This document shows, piece after piece, positions 25,701 to 33,985 of a stretch of 52,680 bases of DNA. Under the pieces are notes generated by a model, which ran no database searches, had not been told where the DNA came from, and saw nothing but the letters and a program-made list of their open reading frames with translations. This DNA is from DASSKW01 sp035690065 (GTDB taxonomy: Bacteria; Pseudomonadota; Gammaproteobacteria; Natronospirales; REEB76), in NCBI GenBank assembly GCA_035690065.1, contig DASSKW010000095.1, forward strand, positions 1-52,680, in the 5' to 3' direction. Both the position numbers and the translations under genes were made by a program. Each line of letters opens with the position of its first letter. The stretch's first letter is position 1.

Positions 25701-25838
25701 CGCCCACACTCCAGCGCCGACCAGCAATAGCGACAGCAATATCATCAGCGCCCGTTGCTCCAGTGCGAAGGCCACGATCCGGTTGATGATCGACGTCGGA
25801 TCCGGCTGCGGACTATTCGGTGAATGAATCTCGTTCAT
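22713..25838 (-). CDS. Heavy-metal efflux RND pump, CzcA/CusA family
   Basis: The inner-membrane proton/metal antiporter of a tripartite efflux system, 1041 residues, with 12 expected membrane helices and two large periplasmic loops. The HME-RND proton-relay motif in helix 4 is intact: AVDFGILVDGAIFMVEN near residue 410, supplying both aspartates and the glutamate. The second loop has GAEFMPHLDEGALWVRATMP, the variant of the LDEG motif found in one CzcA-like subgroup. Metal specificity (Cu/Ag versus Co/Zn/Cd/Ni) cannot be settled by reading. The ATG overlaps the adaptor's stop by ATGA. It is the last gene of adaptor-channel-pump set inserted before holA. Confidence 0.93.
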   Translation of the reverse strand: MNEIHSPNSPQPDPTSIINRIVAFALEQRALMILLSLLLVGAGVWALKHLPMDAYPDLSPPMVEVVTQWPGHSAEEVERLITVPVELGMSGIPKLVSNRSISLYGLSDVTMTFRDGTDNYFARQRVFNRLSSIDLPDGVTPSVSPLSSPSGLIYRYVLQSTDRSPMELKTWEDWVIAPQYRSLSGVADDSAFGGGDMQYQVLLDPVRIAALGLTVAQVEAALAANNGNSGGGFYSQGGQFFYVRGLGRLTTIEDIGDVVLAVHDGTPILVRNVGSVKIGIAPRLGEFGYMSQNDAVEGVILMRTGEKTQDVLKRVEAKTRELNDGVLPKDIRIHAFYDLSDMIAETTQVVEHNLLLGMVLVIAVLVFFLYDIRAGLIVAVTIPLALLFAFFCLNMKNASANLLSIGAVDFGILVDGAIFMVENIFRELAVQRGEPIDIKAVIQKAASEVDRPLVYAVAVIVASFLTIYVLTGPSGTLFKPMADTMIFALIGSLIVTLTLLPVLCALFMRKGVRERRNVIFEKIKSAYIRWLELVLRHPWWTTSVSAVLLVLSLLLVPRIGAEFMPHLDEGALWVRATMPYTISYDEAAKITPQIRDVLRSFPVVTTVTSELGRPDDGTDSTGFFNVEFFVGLKPYSQWDGKYRNKQALIDAIDRKLQVFPGINFNYTQPAEDAVDEAETGLKSALAVKIFGPDLVTLQKKGKAIEQVLQHVRGITDVTLVHELGQPNLAIRINRASIARYGLNVSDINGLIKAAIGGDVATEVVQGEKQFDLVVRLQSRYRDNPQAIGNIPVATPTGQEIPLKDLADIQVANGASFIYREDNSRYIGVQFSVAGRDLAGAVNDAIQQVAKQIKLPQGYRMDWGGEYKEYTASRAQLDVILPLTVMLIFGLLFVLYGNFKFPFITVLGVLLSAPVGGIVALWATGTPFSVSSGIGFIVLFGVSVLTGVVYISCVNELRRDGMPLSTAISEAAILRLRPIMMTALVAALGLLPAAIATGVGTDSQRPFALVIVSGMITRLIIGVFLMPVLYALVARPGDRLQV

Positions 25839-27019
25839 TGGGATTGGATGAAACGCAGGAAGATGCCACCGTCGACTACGACCTTCTCGCCAACCTTGAG
25901 ACCCTCGGTGATGACGGTCAGGTCGCCGTCACGATAACCTGGCGTCACGTGCTGGCGTGCGTAACTGCCGTCGGGTCGCACGACGTACACAAAGGGCAGG
26001 TTGTCGTCATCGCGCAGGATCGCTGAAACCGGTATCGCGAAGCCCGTATTTTCGTCACTGGAATGTATCCGTACCTCCACATACATCTGTTTCTTGAGCA
26101 GGTCGCCCGGATTCTCGACGACCACGCGCGCCAGTACCGACTGGGTATTGGGATCGACCTCCGCCGCCACGTTGGTGACTGTTCCAGTCAAACGCTTCAT
26201 CCCGGGACCGATTGACACTGTTGCGTGATCGCCGGGATGGACCGAACCGATATCGGACCCGAATATCTGCGCCATCACCCAGACGCGCGAAAGTTCGGCG
26301 ATGGTGAAACACGGAGAACTGCCCGCCTGCAACAATTGCCCGGGTGTGATCGACTTCTCCACCACCGTCCCTGCAATCGGCGACCGGATCACACCTGTCA
26401 CTTCGATTACCGGCCGCCCTTGCTGAATATCCGTGATCGTCTGCGTATCGACCTGCAGTGCACGCAACGCCTGTAATGCCGCATCGCGATCGGATGCCGC
26501 ACCGATGGCATCGGCCTGCGCCTGTGCATTCTCGCGTTGCGAAATCGCATGATGTGCCACGAGATCCCGGTCGGTTGCAGCGAGCTGATCAGCAGCGCTG
26601 GCCGCCGCTAGCGCCTTCTGGTATGCGCCGATAGCGGCCGCGAAATCGGGCGAGGCCACTGCGGCAAGCGCCTGGCCTTTTCTGACTTTCTGCCCGAGGG
26701 TCACCAGTAGTTTCGTCACCGGACCGGAAAATGGTGCCAGCACACTGGTGGATTGATCATGATCGAAATCCACTACACCGGTAGTATCGACCGTGGTATG
26801 GAACTTCGATGTCGTGACAGTGAAGAGGCCGATGCGCTGCTGCTGCGCCGCAGTCAACGTCACATTGTGCGGTGTCGCCGATGTCTGCGCCTGCTTGCCC
26901 TTGCCAGACGAGCAAGCGACCAGCACCAGCACCGATGCTCCCGCCAGAACGGCAATTGCAAATCTGTGACCTTCACCATGGTGAAGATGCGTCGATGTGT
27001 ATCGAGGATGATCTTTCAT
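25835..27019 (-). CDS. RND periplasmic adaptor lipoprotein, CzcB/CusB family
   Basis: The membrane-fusion protein linking pump and outer-membrane channel, about 394 residues. The lipobox LVAC-SS follows a hydrophobic stretch near residue 40. Before it lies an unusual histidine-rich cytoplasmic tail (HPRYTSTHLHHGEGH). The hairpin and lipoyl-type half-motifs are visible (VLAPFSGPVTKLLVTLGQKV; GVIRSPIAGTVVEKSITPGQ), followed by beta-barrel and MP domains. AGGA is 7 bases from the ATG at 27019, which I prefer to the ATG at 27025 that overlaps the upstream stop. It lacks the N-terminal CzcB metal-chaperone extension after the lipobox. Confidence 0.9.
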   Translation of the reverse strand: MKDHPRYTSTHLHHGEGHRFAIAVLAGASVLVLVACSSGKGKQAQTSATPHNVTLTAAQQQRIGLFTVTTSKFHTTVDTTGVVDFDHDQSTSVLAPFSGPVTKLLVTLGQKVRKGQALAAVASPDFAAAIGAYQKALAAASAADQLAATDRDLVAHHAISQRENAQAQADAIGAASDRDAALQALRALQVDTQTITDIQQGRPVIEVTGVIRSPIAGTVVEKSITPGQLLQAGSSPCFTIAELSRVWVMAQIFGSDIGSVHPGDHATVSIGPGMKRLTGTVTNVAAEVDPNTQSVLARVVVENPGDLLKKQMYVEVRIHSSDENTGFAIPVSAILRDDDNLPFVYVVRPDGSYARQHVTPGYRDGDLTVITEGLKVGEKVVVDGGIFLRFIQSQ

Positions 27020-27021
27020 GT

Positions 27022-28536
27022 TCATTTCCTGACGAAGTTCGTGTGGTGCCACCAGCCGCCACCAAGCGCTTGATACAATGCTGCGGTATCGGCAAAGCGC
27101 TCAGCCTCAGCCTGCACCAGAGTCATGCGGGCTTGTTGGTAAGACTGTTCGGCATTGAACAATTGCAATGGATCCGCATAACCGTCCTGGGCCTGAATCT
27201 GCGTAAGATCCAACGTCTGTTTAGCGGCCTGCTCCGCCGATGCAGCCGCTTGCAACTCCCTGGCATCCTGCTCGATCGCGGTCAGGGTATCGGCAACATT
27301 CTGGAAAGCCATTAGCACCGTACTGCGGTATTGTTCGGCCGCTTCGACATAGGCGGCCTTCGCAGCGCGTTCCTGATGCAGCAGCGTCCCGCCCTCAAAG
27401 ATCGGTTGGGTGATGGCCACGGCCAGGCCCCAGAAACCGGTACCTGAATCGAATATCTTCGAGATCGCCGTCGCGGTACTGCCCGCATCGGCGGTCAATT
27501 CGATATTCGGGAACCGATTCGCCTCGGCGATTCCTATTTGAGCGCTGGCTGCATGCAGGTTCGCCTGCGCCTGCCGCACATCCGGGCGCTGCACCACAAG
27601 TTTCGAGGGCAGACTCAATGGCAAGTCCCCCGGTAACTGCAAGCTCGAAAGTTCGAATGTCTGCGGTGGAGTATCGCCCGGGAATTTGCCCACCAGCACC
27701 GCAAGCAGATGGCGTTGCTGTTCCAGTTGCTTGACCAATGGCGGCAGACTGGCATTGACTTGTGCGAGTTGTGACTCTTGTGCGGCAACATCGATCTGGC
27801 TCGCGTAGCCCTTCTGGTACTGATAGTCCAGCACCTTCAGCATCCTGGTATTGATATCGATGAGTTGATGCGTGGCGTCGACCTGCGCACTCAATGCAGC
27901 CTCCTGGACAGCTGCGACCACCACATTCGATGTCAACGTGGTCCATGCGGCTATCATCTGAAAGCGGGCGGCTTGTTCCTGCGCTTGCAGCGATTCAACC
28001 GTGCGCCGATTCACGCCGAACAGATCAGGCGCATACGAAATGCTGAGTTGCGGCGTAAACAGGTTGTATTGAAACGCCCCCGAAGTCAGGGCCGATCCGA
28101 GCGTCGTCGGCTGCCGTTGGCGGCTGGCGGAAAAGCTCGCTGCGACATTTGGAGAATATGTACCGCGTTGTGCCAGCACATCCTCGTCCGCTACGGTCAA
28201 CGCTGCTTGCGCGGCCTTGAGATCATGATTGTTATCCAGCGACTGCCGGATCAGTGCATCGAGCGGTTTGGAATGGAACAGCGTCCACCAGTCGCCGGGG
28301 ATATCACCTCCCTCGCTGAAATGCTGGGCTGTCCCGCCGGGGACGCCCGGGGTGACGGCAACGCTCTTGATCGGATGCGCCGTGTAACCACTGGTCTTTG
28401 GCGCGCTGGGCGGCTTGAAATCCGGACCCACCGCACAGCCAGCCAGCAGCAACGAAGCCAGCCCTGCCAACAAGAGTGACGACGAGAGCCGCGATAATTG
28501 AACTTCGTCGGCGCGATTCATACGCAGTATGTTCAT
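27022..28536 (-). CDS. Outer-membrane efflux lipoprotein, NodT/CusC family
   Basis: The TolC-like channel of the tripartite pump, 504 residues. A lipoprotein signal ends LLLAGC-AVGPDFKPP, the classic NodT/OprM mature start. Two outer-membrane efflux repeats follow, with the typical PNVAASFSASRQRQ and FPNIELTADAGS strands and long helical arms (QYQKGYASQIDVAAQESQLAQVN is representative of the first). It is the first gene of the efflux operon: channel, adaptor, pump. The next ATG overlaps its stop. A second in-frame ATG at 28521 is an alternative start. Confidence 0.92.
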   Translation of the reverse strand: MNILRMNRADEVQLSRLSSSLLLAGLASLLLAGCAVGPDFKPPSAPKTSGYTAHPIKSVAVTPGVPGGTAQHFSEGGDIPGDWWTLFHSKPLDALIRQSLDNNHDLKAAQAALTVADEDVLAQRGTYSPNVAASFSASRQRQPTTLGSALTSGAFQYNLFTPQLSISYAPDLFGVNRRTVESLQAQEQAARFQMIAAWTTLTSNVVVAAVQEAALSAQVDATHQLIDINTRMLKVLDYQYQKGYASQIDVAAQESQLAQVNASLPPLVKQLEQQRHLLAVLVGKFPGDTPPQTFELSSLQLPGDLPLSLPSKLVVQRPDVRQAQANLHAASAQIGIAEANRFPNIELTADAGSTATAISKIFDSGTGFWGLAVAITQPIFEGGTLLHQERAAKAAYVEAAEQYRSTVLMAFQNVADTLTAIEQDARELQAAASAEQAAKQTLDLTQIQAQDGYADPLQLFNAEQSYQQARMTLVQAEAERFADTAALYQALGGGWWHHTNFVRK

Positions 28537-28758
28537 GGCCGTTTCAAGTCCGGCCAGGTAGAACCATGTTCAGGTTCCGGATACTGCAGTCACCGCAACC
28601 GGAAGCACCGCCATCCCACGCTACGACATTGGCAGACGGACGCATTGTTGATCCACTCATCGTGGACCACGCGGCCAATAATTCAGAGCACATGTGCAAG
28701 ACTCCGTTAAATTCCCAGCAACATGCGCATCAGCCATGGGCTGATGCGACATCAGTTA
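28537..28758. other. Regulatory-looking gap upstream of the efflux operon
   Basis: These 222 bases hold no convincing gene. A perfect palindrome GCACATGTGC lies at 28688-28697, and a strong hairpin lies at its right end (separate entry). A 49-codon minus-strand frame (28544-28693) contains CGDC and ends 7 bases before the channel gene, but it has no clear ribosome site. A metal-responsive promoter is expected here; no confident -35/-10 pair was seen. Confidence 0.35.
28726..28748. repeat. Ten-base-pair hairpin between the DUF2946-like gene and the efflux operon
   Basis: CGCATCAGCC (28726-28735) is the exact complement of GGCTGATGCG (28739-28748), with an ATG triloop. It starts 11 bases after the stop of the small CxxC protein. 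It could be a terminator lacking a T-tract, or an operator-like dyad for the downstream metal-efflux promoter. Confidence 0.55.
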
Positions 28759-29088
28759 TCAAACGCAGGGATTAAACGGAGGGGCGCGACTAAAGTGGGT
28801 ACGTGGGAAGACAGGGACATGAAATTCGACCGGGATCGATATCAGATATGCGTAGTGTGTGTGAACCAGTGGCGGCAATATCGCCACCCCCGGCACACCG
28901 AATGCATGGCCTGCCAGAACACAGTACTGACAGAGATTATCCTGGGAACCGATCGGGTGACTATCCTGATGTGCGGGGAATCCTGTCTGCACCATCAGCA
29001 CCACCATGGCCAGCGCCATGAACAAGCGACGCCATCGCATATCGCGCAAAGCGTACCGGTAGCGGTGCAATAGTGTCCGGTTCATCAT
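28759..29088 (-). CDS. Small CxxC membrane protein, DUF2946-like
   Basis: A protein of about 109 residues with a basic N-terminus, one hydrophobic segment (LFMALAMVVLMVQTGFPA) and a periplasmic part with histidines and a CxxC pair (HQDSHPIG then LCQYCVLAGHAFG). This layout resembles DUF2946 proteins, which are often found near copper or other metal-handling genes. ATGs at 29088 and 29085 are both possible; a TTG at 29094 would overlap the lptE stop. Its position, immediately before the RND metal-efflux operon and after lptE, suggests it arrived with that block. Metal binding is inferred from the residues only. Confidence 0.65.
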   Translation of the reverse strand: MMNRTLLHRYRYALRDMRWRRLFMALAMVVLMVQTGFPAHQDSHPIGSQDNLCQYCVLAGHAFGVPGVAILPPLVHTHYAYLISIPVEFHVPVFPRTHFSRAPPFNPCV

Positions 29089-29090
29089 TC

Positions 29091-29615
29091 TCAATGACTC
29101 GGAGTCGGGCCAGCAGGACGATTAAGGGCTTCAACCCGGAACAGGATCAACTGCGCCATATCACGTTGCAGCGCAGCATATAACTCATTAGCCTGTTCGG
29201 TATCACCCAACACTTGGGCTTCATTGTAAGCGAAATTACGGGTAAGGGTGAGAGTCTGTGGTTTTATCAGAATGCCGTTGGGCGTGCTGAGCGAGAATTC
29301 CACCTGATAGGCGACTTCTTTCTCTACTGGACGACCCAGGTAATTCACCGACAGCACGCGTCTGAACCGCTGCGCTCTCAGTATCAAAAGAGTGGCGGTA
29401 GCTTTGGCCGGATCGGTAACCACGGATACGGTCGCGGTAGACAGGTTACGCCGCAGCTCTCGCTCCAGGTCATTGTTACCACCCGGGATGACAAGATAAG
29501 TTCGCTGCATCACCGGTGGCAGGTTGTCATTATTGCGTAAATGGAACCCACAACCAGCCAGCCCCGCAACAAGAAGCGCGCTCAAACACCAGACGGCAAT
29601 TGGGCGAATACGCAC
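29091..29615 (-). CDS. lptE: LPS-assembly lipoprotein LptE
   Basis: The outer-membrane lipoprotein that plugs the LptD barrel and helps insert lipopolysaccharide. It has 174 residues with signal peptide ending LVAGLAGC-GFHLR, the canonical LptE mature start; the rest shows the alternating strands and C-terminal helix (ELYAALQRDMAQLILFRVEAL) of the family. The start is a GTG at 29615 whose G is shared with the leuS TAG stop (TAGTG). leuS-lptE is conserved, but the usual next gene holA is displaced by about 6.5 kb. Confidence 0.93.
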   Translation of the reverse strand: MRIRPIAVWCLSALLVAGLAGCGFHLRNNDNLPPVMQRTYLVIPGGNNDLERELRRNLSTATVSVVTDPAKATATLLILRAQRFRRVLSVNYLGRPVEKEVAYQVEFSLSTPNGILIKPQTLTLTRNFAYNEAQVLGDTEQANELYAALQRDMAQLILFRVEALNRPAGPTPSH

Positions 29616-32239
29616 TAGATCACCAGATTTACCAGTTTTCCGGGCACCACGATTACCTTGCGCACTGTCTTGCCTTCGACGAAGCGTTGCACATTTGGTT
29701 CCGCAAGTGCGGCCTGTTCGATACTCTTCCGGTCCGCTTGCGCCGGTACCGCTACCCGGCCGCGCAACTTGCCGTTCACTTGTATCACGATCTCGATGCT
29801 GTCCCGCACCAGCGCCGACGGGTCCGGCTGTGGCCAGGCAGCTGTTACCACGCTCCCTTCCCGGCCGAGCCTCTGCCACAGCACTTCACAGGTATGCGGC
29901 GCCATGGGTGTCAGCAGCAAGCTGATGGCTTCGAATGCTTCCTGCATCACCGCGCGGCCCTGCGGACTCCGATCGTCGCTGCGGGTGAGCGCGTTCAGCA
30001 ATTCCATGATCGCGGCAACTGCCGTATTGAAGGTGTACCGCCGGCCGATATCATCGCCGACTTTCGCAATCGTCGCGTGTATCTGGCGCCGCAGTTCACG
30101 CTGCTCATCACTCAGTGACGCGGTTTCAAGTCTGGGTACTGAGCCGCCATTCACGTGATCTGACGCTGCTTTCCACAAGCGCTTCAGAAAGCGGTGCGCA
30201 CCCTCGACACCGGCCTCGGACCATTCCAGCGTCTGTTCCGGTGGGACTGCGAACATCATGAACAGGCGGACTGTATCGGCACCGTATTTATCCACCAGTG
30301 CCTGCGGATCGACTCCGTTGGCCTTCGACTTGGACATGGTCCCCATACCGCCATATTCAACAGCCTTGCCGTCGGCCTTGAGGGTAGCGCCTGTAATATG
30401 GCCTTGTTCATCCTGGAGCGGTGTCACGTCGTCGGGGCTGTAATAAGCGATACCACCCGCGCTACCCTTCCTGAAATAGATGTGGTTCAGCACCATGCCC
30501 TGAGTCAACAGCCTGGTGAACGGCTCCTCGAACTTCACCAGCCCCATGTCGTACATGACCCGGGTCCAGAACCGTGAATACAAAAGATGCAGGATCGCAT
30601 GTTCGATACCGCCGATGTACTGATCCACCGGCAACCAGTGATTGACACGCTCGTCCACCATGGCTTGATCGTTGTCCGCACAGGCATAACGCATGTAATA
30701 CCAGGAGGAATCCACGAAGGTATCCATGGTATCCGTCTCACGCTTCGCCGACCCGCCGCATTTCGGGCACACACAGTTCACGAATGAATCGCACTTGGCG
30801 AGCGGATTACCGCTGCCATCCGGCGCAAGATCTTCCGGTAACACCACCGGCAGATCCTTGTCTGGCACCGGTACATCGCCACACTTCGGGCAATGGATGA
30901 TCGGGATCGGACAACCCCAGTAGCGCTGCCGCGAAATGCCCCAATCTCGCAGACGGAACACCGTGCGTTTCTCGCCCATTGCACGTTTATTCAAATCATT
31001 CGCGATGGCATCGATCGCTTCTTCAGTCGTCATGCCATCGTATCCGCCTGAATTCACGATGATGCCGTGCTCGGTGAGAGCCGTTGACATGGTTGTCACG
31101 ACCGGAGCGTCTCCGTCCCGTGGTTTGACGACCACTTTTAATGGCAACCCGTGTTTGCGTGCAAACTCGAAATCGCGCTGATCGTGGGCCGGTACCGCCA
31201 TCACTGCGCCTTCGCCGTAACTCATCAATACATAATTCGCCACCCACACCGGCAATAACTCATCAGTCAAGGGATGGCGCACGAATTGGCCGGTGGCCAT
31301 GCCCTTCTTTTCCTGGGTTGCCAACTCGGCTTCCGTAACACCGCCCTGCTTGCATTCCTCGATGAACGCGGCCAGCTCCGGGTGGTTGGCAGTTGCCGCT
31401 TCGGCAAGTGGATGCTCGGCTGCTACGGCAACATAGGTCGCACCCAACAGGGTATCTGCACGCGTGGTGAATACCTTCAGTACGCCCGCTTTGCCGATGC
31501 TCCGCTGATCGTATGGGAAATGGATCTCAACGCCTTCGCTCTTGCCGATCCAGTTGGCCTGCATGATCTTGACCCGTTCCGGCCAGCCCGGCAGCTCATC
31601 AAGTGCCTGGAGCAAACGGTCCGCGTATTTTGTTATCCCCAAGTAGTACATGGGGATCTCGCGTTTCTCCACCAACGCACCGGTGCGCCAACCGCGGCCA
31701 TCTATGACCTGCTCGTTAGCCAACACGGTCTGATCCACCGGGTCCCAATTCACCGTACCGGTCTTCTGATAGGCGATACCTTTTTCAAGCATGCGCAGGA
31801 ACAACCACTGGTTCCATCTGTAATACTTCGGGTCGCAGGTCGCAATCTCGCGTGACCAGTCGATCGCGAAGCCCAGTGATTTGAGTTGCTTGCGCATGTA
31901 ATCGATATTGTCGTAAGTCCATCTTGCAGGCGGCATACCGTTCCTGATCGCTGCATTCTCGGCCGGCAGACCGAATGCATCCCAACCCATCGGCTGCAAC
32001 ACCTCACGGCCATTCATGCGCTGATAGCGCGTGATGACATCGCCGATCGTATAGTTCCGGACATGCCCCATATGCAAGCGGCCGCTGGGATAGGGCAACA
32101 TGCACAAGCAATAGTATTTTGGAAATGAAGCCGGAACCGCAGCAGCCGAAACTCCAGCAGAATCCCAGGATATCTGGGCGGTATGCACGATCCTCTTTGG
32201 ATCGAATTCCATCATCTCGTTCTGGTCAGATTCAGGCAT
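29615..32239 (-). CDS. leuS: Leucyl-tRNA synthetase
   Basis: A class I aminoacyl-tRNA synthetase of 874 residues that charges tRNA-Leu and edits misactivated norvaline or isoleucine. HMGH (HIGH motif) lies in LPYPSGRLHMGHVRNYTIGD near residue 57, and MSKSKANGVDP (KMSKS) near residue 635; the CP1 editing insert and the C-terminal anticodon and Leu-specific domains are complete. The N-terminus before KYYCLCMLPYPSG is slightly divergent (SAGVSAAAVPASF). ATG 32239 overlaps the stop of the O-antigen ligase gene by one base (TGATG). An ATG eight codons later is an alternative. Confidence 0.97.
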   Translation of the reverse strand: MPESDQNEMMEFDPKRIVHTAQISWDSAGVSAAAVPASFPKYYCLCMLPYPSGRLHMGHVRNYTIGDVITRYQRMNGREVLQPMGWDAFGLPAENAAIRNGMPPARWTYDNIDYMRKQLKSLGFAIDWSREIATCDPKYYRWNQWLFLRMLEKGIAYQKTGTVNWDPVDQTVLANEQVIDGRGWRTGALVEKREIPMYYLGITKYADRLLQALDELPGWPERVKIMQANWIGKSEGVEIHFPYDQRSIGKAGVLKVFTTRADTLLGATYVAVAAEHPLAEAATANHPELAAFIEECKQGGVTEAELATQEKKGMATGQFVRHPLTDELLPVWVANYVLMSYGEGAVMAVPAHDQRDFEFARKHGLPLKVVVKPRDGDAPVVTTMSTALTEHGIIVNSGGYDGMTTEEAIDAIANDLNKRAMGEKRTVFRLRDWGISRQRYWGCPIPIIHCPKCGDVPVPDKDLPVVLPEDLAPDGSGNPLAKCDSFVNCVCPKCGGSAKRETDTMDTFVDSSWYYMRYACADNDQAMVDERVNHWLPVDQYIGGIEHAILHLLYSRFWTRVMYDMGLVKFEEPFTRLLTQGMVLNHIYFRKGSAGGIAYYSPDDVTPLQDEQGHITGATLKADGKAVEYGGMGTMSKSKANGVDPQALVDKYGADTVRLFMMFAVPPEQTLEWSEAGVEGAHRFLKRLWKAASDHVNGGSVPRLETASLSDEQRELRRQIHATIAKVGDDIGRRYTFNTAVAAIMELLNALTRSDDRSPQGRAVMQEAFEAISLLLTPMAPHTCEVLWQRLGREGSVVTAAWPQPDPSALVRDSIEIVIQVNGKLRGRVAVPAQADRKSIEQAALAEPNVQRFVEGKTVRKVIVVPGKLVNLVI

Positions 32240-33984
32240 CACTTGATCTCTATGTCTTTCTTTCTGAAGATAATCGCCATCAACATGGCGGAAAATGTTA
32301 CATACCAGCTCATTACAATAGAGTGCGTAAACATGGTCTCGGTCAAACCAAAGATCAATAACCCGGCAATCATCACAACTCCACAAAATCCCGCGGACCT
32401 GACCTTGTCATCGTCAGACCAGAGAGCTCTGTAAAAGAGCAAGAATGGATATCCCATGACAAGCAAATAGGAAATCAGTCCCAGTAGCCCCTGACTGGAT
32501 AGTGCATTCAGATAATCGTTATGAGGATGATCGTAACCAATGACTGAGGGGGAAATATCACCTGTACGAGCCAATTTACCTACTTCCGCCATGAATGAGC
32601 CGGTACCCGCGCCAAACAGCGGATGTTGCTTGAATATATGCCAGGCCGCTCTCCACATTTCGAGACGTTGTCCGGCAGAGCCATTTGCAAATGGGAACAC
32701 GTATTCGCCCGGGGTATTTTGTACAGGAGCAAAATATATTGTTCCGTTAGCAGGCACCCAGAAATACGCCCATGCCGGTTCTTTTACTTCCTGGGCATAG
32801 TCAACGATGCTGTATTGCTCATTATCGAATTTATCCCAATGTCGTTTCCCCCGGCGCGAGATCGATATCTTGCCACTCCCTCGAATAACAAATCTTATTT
32901 TCTGTAGTCCATCCGGAATAACCGAGCTACGCTTGACGAATACAGTGACTCTATTTCCTGTATCCAGGTTCGTCAATTTAATCATATTCCCATGTTCGCA
33001 AAATTTACTCAATCCCGACCTGGCAAGACCATCATCATCTTTGACGACGGACACACTGATACTCTTGGAATAGTTGTATTTTACAATCTCGCGAGCAAGA
33101 GCTTCAGAGAATAACTTTCTATCCATGCATCCAGCATGGTCCATGTTAATCAATTTCATATAATCAACATAGTTCTCGATATTTTGTACAGCTCCATCTG
33201 TACGATCGAGAATGATGGTTCTCGGCACCAGGAGGAACGCAAGTACTGCGAAAACCATACACATTAAAAAGACTTTTATACCGCGTTTTCCGGAACGTCT
33301 GGACAATATGATTGCTGTGACAAATAACAGCACGGGCATCGCAAGCCAACCGCCGCGCGTCTCAGACAATACGCTCGCTATCATCCCTGCCGAGAGAGCT
33401 GCTCCAGCGACAAGAAAACGCCAGATCGCCCGCGAACCCGCCGTGAACTGCAACCATGCGATCGCCATAAAAGCCATCGCCATCGAAAAATCACCGAAGG
33501 GAATGATCTCGACCACACCCCCAGCCCGGACGTAGCCCTTCGCATGCATAAATTGCCACAATGCGACGCTCAGGATAACGAATGGCGCCAAAACCAGCCC
33601 GATGAAGAGGAGACGGGGCTTCGTCAGATAACGCCGGCAGGCTATGAAAGCAGGCACAAAGAATATCAGGCGCAAGTTGCGCCCCAGTAATTTGAATCCG
33701 GTATCTGTCTTGTCGCCTATCAGATAACACAATACTATGGCTGCGTACCAACCCAGAAAGACCCAGATCAACAGGATTTCCTGTTTATTGAGTCCGATAT
33801 CCCTGACACCCCATCTGAAGATTGCATACACACCGATAATTCCAAGCAGAAACAAGACGAGAGAATCTGCTCGATTCACGGTCAGGACCGTAATCGGAAA
33901 AATCATCGCGCACGCACAAACGAGCCACTGCAATCCCGGTTCTGCATCAAACCGACGCAATATCGAAATATCTACGCCTCGCAT
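32239..33984 (-). CDS. O-antigen ligase-like polytopic protein with a large loop insert
   Basis: A WaaL/Wzy-C family protein of 581 residues, expected to transfer polyprenyl-linked glycan to lipid A core or a similar acceptor in the periplasm. It has about a dozen membrane helices. Key family residues are present: Arg in SETRGGW near 209, and His in DHPHNDYL near 486 after GSAGQRLEMWRAAW. Between helix 6-7 and GSAGQRLEMW there is an extra beta-rich segment of about 155 residues (roughly 275-433) not found in typical 400-450-residue ligases. AAGGAA precedes the ATG at 33984. The gene is visibly more AT-rich than its neighbours and sits between lnt and leuS, an unusual place. Confidence 0.85.
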   Translation of the reverse strand: MRGVDISILRRFDAEPGLQWLVCACAMIFPITVLTVNRADSLVLFLLGIIGVYAIFRWGVRDIGLNKQEILLIWVFLGWYAAIVLCYLIGDKTDTGFKLLGRNLRLIFFVPAFIACRRYLTKPRLLFIGLVLAPFVILSVALWQFMHAKGYVRAGGVVEIIPFGDFSMAMAFMAIAWLQFTAGSRAIWRFLVAGAALSAGMIASVLSETRGGWLAMPVLLFVTAIILSRRSGKRGIKVFLMCMVFAVLAFLLVPRTIILDRTDGAVQNIENYVDYMKLINMDHAGCMDRKLFSEALAREIVKYNYSKSISVSVVKDDDGLARSGLSKFCEHGNMIKLTNLDTGNRVTVFVKRSSVIPDGLQKIRFVIRGSGKISISRRGKRHWDKFDNEQYSIVDYAQEVKEPAWAYFWVPANGTIYFAPVQNTPGEYVFPFANGSAGQRLEMWRAAWHIFKQHPLFGAGTGSFMAEVGKLARTGDISPSVIGYDHPHNDYLNALSSQGLLGLISYLLVMGYPFLLFYRALWSDDDKVRSAGFCGVVMIAGLLIFGLTETMFTHSIVMSWYVTFSAMLMAIIFRKKDIEIK

Positions 33985-33985
33985 T

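Noticed and set aside
22713..25838. Assigning the pump specifically to copper/silver (CusA)
   Set aside because: The methionine positions diagnostic for CusA cannot be placed reliably by eye and the loop motif is closer to a CzcA-like subgroup, so the metal is left open.
28544..28693. 49-codon minus-strand frame with CGDC before the efflux channel gene
   Set aside because: Possible leader peptide, but no ribosome site, signal peptide or known relatives; not enough support.
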